From Parabacteroides sp. (GTDB lineage: Bacteria > Bacteroidota > Bacteroidia > Bacteroidales > Tannerellaceae), in assembly GCA_020026285.1 (NCBI GenBank), contig JAHHQS010000026.1, positions 1-33,307 of the forward strand: DNA of 33,307 bases. Direction: 5' to 3'. Made by a program: the position numbers and the translations under genes. The notes below the pieces were generated by a model. That model was given only the letters and a program-made list of their open reading frames with translations, was not told the origin of the DNA and ran no database searches. Of the stretch, positions 17,708 through 24,944 are shown one piece after another (the first letter of the stretch is position 1; each line of letters begins with the position of its first letter).

Positions 17708-17815
17708 TGTATTTACTTTCAAATCTCTTAAAAGAACTTCCTAATAAATCTTTCTTTTTGAGATATTTTCTAAATAAATTGGGCTTTTACTATTAAAAGA
17801 GTAACCGATATCCCT

Positions 17816-19231
17816 CTATTCGATGAATTCTTTTGGGAGATTTACAATATATAGCCTTTCTGTTGCACGTGTGATTGCTGTGTACAGCCATCTGTAAAAG
17901 TCTTCTCCCAACATTTCTTCTGTGATATAACCAAGGTCCAGAAAGACATTTTTCCATTGTCCACCCTGTGCCTTGTGGCAAGTAATGGCATAAGCAAATT
18001 TTACATGTAGAACATTATAATGAGGATCTGTTTTCATCTTTTTTATTTTTCCCGATTTGGTTGTGATCGATTCATAATCCTCCAGAACCCTATAAAATAA
18101 CTGATCGTTCAGTTCTTTGGAAAGAGCAGGCGTTTCACTTTGCAAAGTGTTCAACAGAACTTTTGTTTCTAGTTCGATGTCATAATCTTCGAAACGAACC
18201 AGAACATCGGCAAAACGGAAACCGTACATCTCATAGGTCCGTCTTACTTTGATGACTTCTATTATTTCTCCATTGGCAATAAAATCTGTTTCTTTGATAT
18301 CAGAAGCCCAGAAATAATTGTTTTTGCTTACCATTAATCGATCACCAGATGAAAGCTCCTCTTCATAATATAATATTCGGTTTCTGATTCCATTATTGTA
18401 GATAAGAGCTCTCTTGTTGGATCTGGTAATAACAATGGTTTCTTCCGGGCCATCATGATTGTAAGAAGATTCGATTTCTTCAATCAAATCTTCTCCGGAA
18501 AGATTTCTGAAATCGTTAAAGCCTTCCAGTCGTAGCTTCGGAAATATTTCGACCATATTGTTACGCAAGGCGTCTCTCAGTTGTGTGGCATTGTAAAGGA
18601 TACCTGAATTTTCCTGCTGCCTGACGACCTGGGTCAGCAGAACTGAAGCTACATTTAAATTATAACCTTCCAGTATATCTGGATTTAAAGCCGGACTTTC
18701 GGTCTGCATCACTGGCGGCAGCTGAGCTTCGTCTCCTGAAATAATCATTCTACAACCGGTTCCTGAATAAACAAAGTGAATAAGATCCTCTAAAAGCCTT
18801 CCTGAACCGAAAATATACGAATCTATGCCATCATTTGTTATCATTGATGCTTCATCTATAATAAAAATTGTATCTTTGTAGAGATTTGTTGCAGGAAGAA
18901 ACCCTACCGGTTCATTGGAAAAAACTTTTTGCCGGTATATTCTTTTATGAATAGTGTATGCTTTCTGTTCTGCATAGTTTGAAAATACCTTTGCAGCGCG
19001 CCCTGTTGGAGCAAGTAGAATAGTTTTTTGTTTTAGTTCATTTAATGTTTTTACTAACGTTCCGATAACTGATGTTTTACCCGTTCCGGCATAACCTTTC
19101 ATGAGGAGCAGAGAATCAGGATCTGTTGATGCTATAAATTCAGAGATCGATTTGATAGCTGATTCTTGATCAGGTGTAGGATTATGAGGAAAATTTTGGA
19201 TTATTTTGTTGTTTAAGAAACTATTTATCAT
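17816..19231 (-). CDS. RecD-like SF1 DNA helicase
   Basis: A 471-residue superfamily 1B helicase. Walker A GYAGTGKTS is at 46-54, Walker B IIDEASM at about 124-130 (Asp126, Glu127), and GDEAQLPPV is motif III. The C-terminal UvrD_C_2 part has AYAITCHKAQGGQWKNV (motif V) and LYTAITRATERLYIV (motif VI). The length and the lack of a long N-terminal domain resemble Dda/short RecD-like enzymes rather than the RecD subunit of RecBCD. No recB, recC or nuclease gene is nearby. It likely acts alone in recombination, replication restart or repair; the exact job is unknown. Confidence 0.88.
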   Translation of the reverse strand: MINSFLNNKIIQNFPHNPTPDQESAIKSISEFIASTDPDSLLLMKGYAGTGKTSVIGTLVKTLNELKQKTILLAPTGRAAKVFSNYAEQKAYTIHKRIYRQKVFSNEPVGFLPATNLYKDTIFIIDEASMITNDGIDSYIFGSGRLLEDLIHFVYSGTGCRMIISGDEAQLPPVMQTESPALNPDILEGYNLNVASVLLTQVVRQQENSGILYNATQLRDALRNNMVEIFPKLRLEGFNDFRNLSGEDLIEEIESSYNHDGPEETIVITRSNKRALIYNNGIRNRILYYEEELSSGDRLMVSKNNYFWASDIKETDFIANGEIIEVIKVRRTYEMYGFRFADVLVRFEDYDIELETKVLLNTLQSETPALSKELNDQLFYRVLEDYESITTKSGKIKKMKTDPHYNVLHVKFAYAITCHKAQGGQWKNVFLDLGYITEEMLGEDFYRWLYTAITRATERLYIVNLPKEFIE

Positions 19232-19232
19232 T

Positions 19233-19256
19233 TTATCGCAATTATTTTTGCAATAA
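19233..19256. repeat. Imperfect palindrome upstream of the helicase gene
   Basis: TTATCGCAA and TTGCAATAA form nine-base arms (one C/T mismatch, a wobble in RNA on one strand) around a 6-base spacer, directly in front of the helicase ATG. It could be an operator or a 5' UTR hairpin. It has no terminator tail. Confidence 0.35.
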
Positions 19257-19281
19257 AGGTAGTGTATTAAATATTCTTTTT

Positions 19282-19289
19282 TAAATTTG
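19282..19289 (+). promoter_or_regulatory. -7 box for the 19324-21412 gene set
   Basis: TAAATTTG matches TAnnTTTG 34 bases before the ATG at 19324, in the short divergent gap with the helicase gene. No good -33 TTTG is seen. Confidence 0.4.
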
Positions 19290-19323
19290 CCAAACGAAAT
19301 AAATATAAAAAATTATATAAACC

Positions 19324-20013
19324 ATGAAAGTTACTTTGAAGATTTTATTGGTAGCCGCAGTAGTAGTGCTGGCATACATGTGTTACAAGAGTATCACTGG
19401 CCCGATTGAGTTTAATGAGGAAAAAGCTTTCCGTGATAAAGCTATCATTGAAAGATTAGTTCAAATTCGTAAAGCTCAGATTGAGTACAAGAACATTCAC
19501 AAAACACATGCAAGTAGCTTTGATGAATTAGGTAAGTTTTTGAAAACTGAAAAATTACCTATTATTGTCAAGGAAGGTGTACTTAGTGATGAACAGCTTG
19601 AAAAAGGTATGACTGAAAAGAAAGCTGTAGCTTTGATTGAGAAAGCTAAGAAAACAGGTAAATGGGGTGACGTTGAAAAAGAAGGTTTGAAAAACTTCAA
19701 ACGTGATACTATGTGGGTTCTTGCAAAAGATACTTTGTTTGGCAAGGATTATGATGTAGATGCTATGCGTTACGTACCTGCAGTTCCAGGTGAAAAGGTT
19801 GAATTCCATATGGATACAGCTACATTGAAATCTGGTTCTGGATATGAAATTAAAGTGTTCGTTTGCGAAGTTCCATACGATGCTTACTTGCGCAACATGG
19901 ATCCTCAGTTGGCATTCAACTTGAAGGATAAAGCTGAAAAGCAGAGCAAATATGCTGGCTTGCGTGTAGGTTCTTTGGAAGAAATTAACAACAACGCAGG
20001 TAACTGGGAATAA
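19324..20013 (+). CDS. Membrane-anchored conserved protein, pilin-like architecture
   Basis: A 229-residue protein with one N-terminal membrane helix (about 4-22) and a soluble remainder. After the helix comes an amphipathic helix (about 38-60) with IERLVQIRKAQIEYKNIH and then ASSFDELGKFL, the order 'helix, aligned Tyr, short turn, LxxL' that is seen in type IV pilin and pseudopilin ectodomains. However there is no GFTLIE-type prepilin peptidase site, so this is resemblance only. The C-terminal half holds beta-type sequence. I do not recognise a named family. It is followed after 14 bases by a DUF3822 gene and then rsmD, an order suggesting one transcript. Confidence 0.75.
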   Translation: MKVTLKILLVAAVVVLAYMCYKSITGPIEFNEEKAFRDKAIIERLVQIRKAQIEYKNIHKTHASSFDELGKFLKTEKLPIIVKEGVLSDEQLEKGMTEKKAVALIEKAKKTGKWGDVEKEGLKNFKRDTMWVLAKDTLFGKDYDVDAMRYVPAVPGEKVEFHMDTATLKSGSGYEIKVFVCEVPYDAYLRNMDPQLAFNLKDKAEKQSKYAGLRVGSLEEINNNAGNWE

Positions 20014-20027
20014 TTCTTTAATTGCTT

Positions 20028-20849
20028 ATGGCGGTTATTATTCCTGAATTATTATCGAAACAATCAGAAAATTTCATAGTGTCCATCCGGTTGATGCCGG
20101 GTGGACTTTCTTTTTCTGGATATTCACCTGTTTTTAAGGATAGTTTTTTTATTCAAAATGAAAAATGGGATGCTGCTATTCCCGATTTGGATCATTTGAA
20201 AGATTTTGTATCTTCAAATGATTTTTTGTCTTGTCCTTTTAAACAGTTGAAAATAGTTTGGGCTGATTCTGATTATATGCTTGTTCCTAATGCTTTACCG
20301 GCTGATGAAAAAGAACTGGAGGTGTATTATTCCTATACTTTTGGAAAGAAGGTAGTGGGCAGACTTCTAGCTGATGAGGTGAAGGGTGAGGATATGTCCG
20401 TTTTGTATCAGATTGATTCTGAAACTTATGATTTCTGTATGAAGTCATTTGTTAATCCTGATTTTGTACATACCAAGAGTGCCGTTTTTTCTTTATGGAA
20501 GAATCATAGTCTGAATTGCCAGAACCGACAGATGTATATATCTTTTGTCGACGAACAGTTAACGATAGCTTGTTATGAAAAAGGACATCTGATCTTTTTT
20601 AATTATTTCAAGGTGCATGGATTCAATGAGGTTGTTTACTATACTTTGTATGTGTGGAAGCAGCAGAAATTAGATGTGTTTACAGATTCATTGTTCTTTT
20701 CTGGCGATGCTTTTCAAATGAACGAATTGAAAGAAAAGCTGCAGTTATACATCTCTCATGTTGATTCATTTGAATATCCTTCGGAAGTTTATTTAATGGG
20801 TGTGAATATCGTTCATGCTCCAATCGATTTAATTGCTTTATTTGTATGA
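20028..20849 (+). CDS. DUF3822 family protein
   Basis: A 273-residue soluble protein with no signal peptide or membrane segment. The sequence resembles the DUF3822 family, which in Bacteroidota is often found beside rsmD. Recognisable parts are an N-terminal SIRLMPGGLSFSGYS strand pair, a central VYYSYTFGKKVVGRLLADE segment and a C-terminal YISHVDSFEYPSEVYLMGVNI segment. This layout suggests an actin-like (ASKHA) fold, but that is my inference. The ATG at 20028 is chosen over an in-frame TTG six bases upstream. Its stop overlaps the rsmD start (ATGA), so the two are translationally coupled. Confidence 0.8.
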   Translation: MAVIIPELLSKQSENFIVSIRLMPGGLSFSGYSPVFKDSFFIQNEKWDAAIPDLDHLKDFVSSNDFLSCPFKQLKIVWADSDYMLVPNALPADEKELEVYYSYTFGKKVVGRLLADEVKGEDMSVLYQIDSETYDFCMKSFVNPDFVHTKSAVFSLWKNHSLNCQNRQMYISFVDEQLTIACYEKGHLIFFNYFKVHGFNEVVYYTLYVWKQQKLDVFTDSLFFSGDAFQMNELKEKLQLYISHVDSFEYPSEVYLMGVNIVHAPIDLIALFV

Positions 20850-21412
20850 GAATCATAAGTGGAATTTATGGCCGTCGTCGTTTTACGGTACCTACATCAT
20901 TCAGTGCTCGTCCGACAACAGATTTTGCCAAGGAAAATTTGTTTAATGTTTTGACGAATATGATTGATTTTGAAGAACTGGATGCTTTGGATCTTTTTGC
21001 AGGAACAGGTAGTATCTCTTTTGAATTGCTTTCTCGCGGTTGTAATCGTGTTACTTCTGTTGAAAAGAGCAATGCCCATGCCAATTTTATAGCTAAGGTT
21101 GCCAAGGAGCTGAAGGCAGCCAATTTGAATTTGATTCGTGGTGATGTTTTTCGTTATTTAAGTTCGGCTCCGGCAGAAGCTTTCGATTTTATATTCGCTG
21201 ATCCTCCTTATGCATTAAAGGAATTACCAGATGTCCCTAAAATTGTCTTCGAACGAAATCTGTTACGTCCGGGAGGCGTTTTTGTAATGGAGCATCCTGC
21301 TACCAATGACTTTTCCGATCTTCCTTATTTCGACCAGCATCGAGTATATGGTTCGGTCAACTTCAGTATTTTCGTGAAGGAAGATGAAACAGTAGAAGAA
21401 GGTCAGGAATAA
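20846..21412 (+). CDS. rsmD: 16S rRNA (guanine966-N2)-methyltransferase RsmD
   Basis: RsmD methylates N2 of G966 in 16S rRNA on the assembled 30S subunit. The 188-residue protein has the N-terminal IISGIYGRRRFTVP and RPTTDFAKENLFNVL blocks, the AdoMet-binding LDLFAGTGSISFE (about 48-60) and the catalytic DPPY at 119-122. Length is normal for the family. It starts within the last four bases of the DUF3822 gene. Its stop codon (21410-21412) directly abuts the stop codon of the convergent cls gene, with no terminator between them. Confidence 0.95.
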   Translation: MRIISGIYGRRRFTVPTSFSARPTTDFAKENLFNVLTNMIDFEELDALDLFAGTGSISFELLSRGCNRVTSVEKSNAHANFIAKVAKELKAANLNLIRGDVFRYLSSAPAEAFDFIFADPPYALKELPDVPKIVFERNLLRPGGVFVMEHPATNDFSDLPYFDQHRVYGSVNFSIFVKEDETVEEGQE

Positions 21413-22849
21413 TTATAGCAGAGGAGAGAATAATCGCATAAATGATTCTATGAATCTTTTTCTCAGAGGTCTGTTGAGCCATTTATGGGCAGAGATGTGA
21501 ATGCTTCGATCCACGTCCTGTAGAAAGATTTTTCTCAGATGAGTGGCAAATGCCTGTTGATAGACAAAGGCATTTATCTCAAAGTTATGTTCCAGACTTC
21601 TGAAATCCATATTGGCAGAACCGATACATGCCAGGTAATCATCACTGATAATCAGTTTTGAATGAAGAAATCCAGGCTTGTAAAGATAGAATTTAACCCC
21701 GGCCCTAAGCATTTCTGCTACAAACGACAGACTTGCCAGATGGGCCATTTTTGTATCCGAATGTTCTGGAATCATGATACGTACATCTACTCCAGACCGG
21801 GCTGCAACCTGCAAGGACTGATTCAATCCTTCGGTTGGCAGAAAATATGGCGTTTGAATAAAGATGTATTTCCTGGCATTCGTTATCAGGTACATTTCTG
21901 ATTCCGATAAAACTCTCCACGGGTTTATCGGACCGCTGCGTACAATCTGCATCATGCTGTTTGTATATATAGCTGGCTTGGGATAATAATTCTTGTCGGA
22001 GATAATCTCTTTACTCACAACGTACCAGTCCAGTAGAAATGCGCTTTGCAACCCATGTACGCCTTTCCCTTCCAATCTGAAATGCAGGTCTCTCCAGACA
22101 CCCCATGATACTCCATTGGTATATCGGTCGGCTATATTCATTCCACCAATATAACCGATTTCTCCATCTATTACAGTGATCTTCCTGTGATTTCGGTAGT
22201 TTACCTTACTGGTAAACAGCGGGAACACAACTTTCAGGAAAGCCTTTACTTCTATGCCGGCCATCTCCATTTCCTTGAAGAAACTTTTGTGAGTTTTCCA
22301 ACAGCCTACATCATCATAGATGAGTCTGACTTTCACTCCTTCTTGAGCTTTCTTTATCAGCAGATTTTTCAGTTTGTTCCCGATATCATCATCATTAATG
22401 ATGTAATATTGGATATGAATATGGTGTTTGGCTTTTTTGATATCTTCAAAAAAGTCCATAAACTTTTGTCGTCCGTTTGTATAAATTTTGAATTTGCTGC
22501 CATATAATAAAGGTGAATCTTTGGTTCGATTGATGAGCTTGGTGAGTCCTTTATATTTTTCATTTACCTTGCAGGCGTCATTGGGAATTTTCCCGGTTTT
22601 AGGCGCATTTAAAATTCGTTTATAAGTTTTCCTCGAGATAATTTTTTGTTTTCTGTTGTCCTGTCCGAAAAAAAAGTAGAAGATAATCCCGGCTACAGGC
22701 GCCAATAGCAAGACAATTACCCACGGAATAGCTTTTAACGGATTTCTGTTCTCTGCAATGATAACCACAATCAAACTGATAATCGTGATTGAATATAAAA
22801 CAATGAACAGCGTGCTTAAAAGTAATTCTATAAGAGAAGAATCAAACAT
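21413..22849 (-). CDS. cls: Cardiolipin synthase (phospholipase D family)
   Basis: This enzyme joins two phosphatidylglycerol molecules, or related donors, into cardiolipin at the inner membrane. With the ATG ending at 22849 it has 478 residues: two N-terminal membrane helices (about 9-31 and 38-62) and a PLDN-like cytosolic lead, then two HKD motifs, His221-Lys223-Asp228 (NHRKITVIDGE) and His396-Lys398-Asp403 (LHSKLIISDD). The length and order are those of bacterial ClsA. A longer frame up to 22903 is rejected because it would begin inside the promoter and lacks a hydrophobic start. Its stop touches that of rsmD. Confidence 0.93.
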   Translation of the reverse strand: MFDSSLIELLLSTLFIVLYSITIISLIVVIIAENRNPLKAIPWVIVLLLAPVAGIIFYFFFGQDNRKQKIISRKTYKRILNAPKTGKIPNDACKVNEKYKGLTKLINRTKDSPLLYGSKFKIYTNGRQKFMDFFEDIKKAKHHIHIQYYIINDDDIGNKLKNLLIKKAQEGVKVRLIYDDVGCWKTHKSFFKEMEMAGIEVKAFLKVVFPLFTSKVNYRNHRKITVIDGEIGYIGGMNIADRYTNGVSWGVWRDLHFRLEGKGVHGLQSAFLLDWYVVSKEIISDKNYYPKPAIYTNSMMQIVRSGPINPWRVLSESEMYLITNARKYIFIQTPYFLPTEGLNQSLQVAARSGVDVRIMIPEHSDTKMAHLASLSFVAEMLRAGVKFYLYKPGFLHSKLIISDDYLACIGSANMDFRSLEHNFEINAFVYQQAFATHLRKIFLQDVDRSIHISAHKWLNRPLRKRFIESFMRLFSPLL

Positions 22850-22873
22850 AATCGTAAAAACAGATAACCGATG

Positions 22874-22904
22874 GAAAGATAAAAATTTTTTTTTGATTTT
22901 CAAA
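22874..22904 (-). promoter_or_regulatory. Promoter of cls
   Basis: On the minus strand TTTG (22904-22901), a 19-base spacer and TATCTTTC (22881-22874) match the -33/-7 layout with one mismatch in the -7 box. The predicted start lies about 20 bases before the ATG at 22849, which supports that start over the longer frame. The rest of the 230-base divergent gap to 23080 is AT-rich, and I see no second clear promoter there. Confidence 0.6.
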
Positions 22905-23079
22905 TTTCTTGAATTATTCTTTTGTATATAGCTTTTTTACTCTCCCAAATCTGTATTTTCTATAAACATCTTCAATGGTACTTAATTTTCTGCGGATGTT
23001 CACCGATATTTTATAAATTCGCATCATATTATGGGTAATATGCCCGAATGGAATGTTTATATTTTAACTGTTATAACAT

Positions 23080-24927
23080 ATGAAAGATTTTTTGCGCATT
23101 TTAAAGCGCTTTGTTCCCCCTTATAAAAAATATTTAGCAGGCAATGTGATTTTTAATGTGCTATCGGCCATATTGAATCTGTTTTCTTTTGCATTAATTA
23201 TTCCTATTTTACAGATTTTATTTAAAATAGATAAAGGAATTTATACATACCAGCCTTTTCTGATTGACTGGGCCAGCTGGGAATCATTGAAGACCTTGCC
23301 TTCTTTGCTGAAGAATAATTTCTTCTGGTATGTCAGTGATTTGATTGAGACGAATGGAGGTTCTTATACTCTGATTGTTCTTGGAGTTTTTTTAGTGGTG
23401 ATGACTTTTCTGAAAGTCTCATCCATGTATCTGGCCTTTTACATGATGATTCCAATTCGTACCGGAGTGGTACGTGATATCCGTAATCAGATTAACCAGA
23501 AGATAACCAAACTTCCGTTGAGTTTCTTTTCGGAAGAACGTAAGGGAGATATTCTTGCCCGTGTTTCGGGTGATGTCAACGAAATAGAAACCTCCATCAT
23601 GAGTTCTTTGGATATGTTGTTCAAGAATCCGATTCTGATTACGATTTATTTGTTTGGTATGATTATGATCAGCTGGCAATTGACTCTTTTCGTTTTTATC
23701 CTGCTTCCTTTTGCCGGTTACGTTATGGGACAGGTTGGAAAGAAACTAAAACGTAAATCGTTTGAAGGTCAGCAGCAATGGGGAGCCTTGATGAGTCAGA
23801 TAGAAGAGACATTGGGCGGATTACGTATCATCAAGGCTTTCAATGCGGAGAGAAAGATTCAAAATCGATTCGAACAGTCTAACGAACAGTTCCGCCAGAC
23901 AATAACCCGGGTTTACCGTCGTCAGCAGATGGCTCATCCGATGAGTGAGTTCCTGGGAACAGCAACCATCGCTATCGTTCTGTGGTATGGTGGATCGTTA
24001 ATCTTAAACAGTAACAGTTCAATTGATGCGCCGACTTTCATTTACTATCTGGTCATTTTCTATAGTATAATCAATCCTGCAAAAGATCTGAGCAAGGCGG
24101 CTTATGCTATTCAGAAAGGATTGGCTTCAATGACTCGTATCGATAAGATTTTGATGGCTCAATCGGATATCAATGATCCGGAAAATCCGAAGCAGATCCG
24201 ATTTTCGAATTCAATCGAATATAAGAATGTCTGGTTCAAATACAAAAATGACTGGGTGTTGAAAGGTATCAATCTGACTATTCCGAAAGGTAAGACTGTC
24301 GCATTGGTGGGACAGTCCGGTTCTGGAAAAAGTACGCTGGTCGACTTGCTGCCTCGTTTTTATGATGTATCCAAAGGCTCCATTGAGATAGACGGACTGG
24401 ATATCCGTGACGGTAAGTTGGTGGATCTTCGCAGTTTGATGGGAAATGTCAATCAGGAAGCGATTCTGTTCAATGATACTTTCTTTAATAATATCGCTTT
24501 TGGAGTGGAAGGCGCTACCCAGGAACAGGTAGAAGAGGCCGCTAAAATTGCCAATGCTCATGATTTTATTATAGCTTCCGAAAATGGTTACCAGACCAAT
24601 ATCGGTGATCGTGGAGGTAAACTTTCTGGCGGACAGCGTCAGCGTATCAGTATAGCTCGTGCTATCTTGAAGAATCCTCCTATTTTGATTTTGGATGAAG
24701 CTACCTCTGCTTTGGATACTGAATCTGAACATCTGGTTCAGGAAGCTCTGGAGAATTTGATGCGTAATAGAACTACCATTGTTATCGCTCACCGTTTGTC
24801 AACGATAAAGAATGCTGATGAAATCTGTGTGATGCACGAAGGTGAAATCGTGGAACGAGGATGCCATGACGACTTGTTGAAACTGGATGGTTATTATAAA
24901 CGTCTATGTGATATGCAAAGTTTCTAA
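23080..24927 (+). CDS. ABC exporter, MsbA-like (fused permease and ATPase)
   Basis: A 615-residue half-transporter with six membrane helices in about 1-330 and a C-terminal nucleotide-binding domain. Walker A GQSGSGKST is at 411-419, the signature LSGGQ at 515-519, Walker B ILDEATSALD with Asp539 and Glu540, and the switch histidine in IVIAHRLST. This is the type IV exporter family of MsbA (lipid A core flippase) and many drug or peptide exporters; sequence alone does not decide the substrate. In Bacteroidales a copy is often annotated msbA. It is followed after 17 bases by the GH95 gene, which is probably cotranscribed. Confidence 0.93.
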   Translation: MKDFLRILKRFVPPYKKYLAGNVIFNVLSAILNLFSFALIIPILQILFKIDKGIYTYQPFLIDWASWESLKTLPSLLKNNFFWYVSDLIETNGGSYTLIVLGVFLVVMTFLKVSSMYLAFYMMIPIRTGVVRDIRNQINQKITKLPLSFFSEERKGDILARVSGDVNEIETSIMSSLDMLFKNPILITIYLFGMIMISWQLTLFVFILLPFAGYVMGQVGKKLKRKSFEGQQQWGALMSQIEETLGGLRIIKAFNAERKIQNRFEQSNEQFRQTITRVYRRQQMAHPMSEFLGTATIAIVLWYGGSLILNSNSSIDAPTFIYYLVIFYSIINPAKDLSKAAYAIQKGLASMTRIDKILMAQSDINDPENPKQIRFSNSIEYKNVWFKYKNDWVLKGINLTIPKGKTVALVGQSGSGKSTLVDLLPRFYDVSKGSIEIDGLDIRDGKLVDLRSLMGNVNQEAILFNDTFFNNIAFGVEGATQEQVEEAAKIANAHDFIIASENGYQTNIGDRGGKLSGGQRQRISIARAILKNPPILILDEATSALDTESEHLVQEALENLMRNRTTIVIAHRLSTIKNADEICVMHEGEIVERGCHDDLLKLDGYYKRLCDMQSF

Positions 24928-24944
24928 TCTAAAATTATTATAGA

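Noticed and set aside
17784..17799. CTTTTA-CTAT-TAAAAG style inverted repeat after the helicase gene
   Set aside because: Only six A/T-rich pairs and no good T run on the minus strand; too weak to call a terminator.
22850..22903. N-terminal extension of cls by 18 residues
   Set aside because: It would be read from inside the predicted promoter (22874-22904) and precedes the normal hydrophobic N-terminus beginning MFDSSLIELL.
24211..24792. 193-codon minus-strand frame opposite the ABC exporter ATPase domain
   Set aside because: The plus strand has Walker A, signature and Walker B in this interval; the reverse frame shows no motif or start context.
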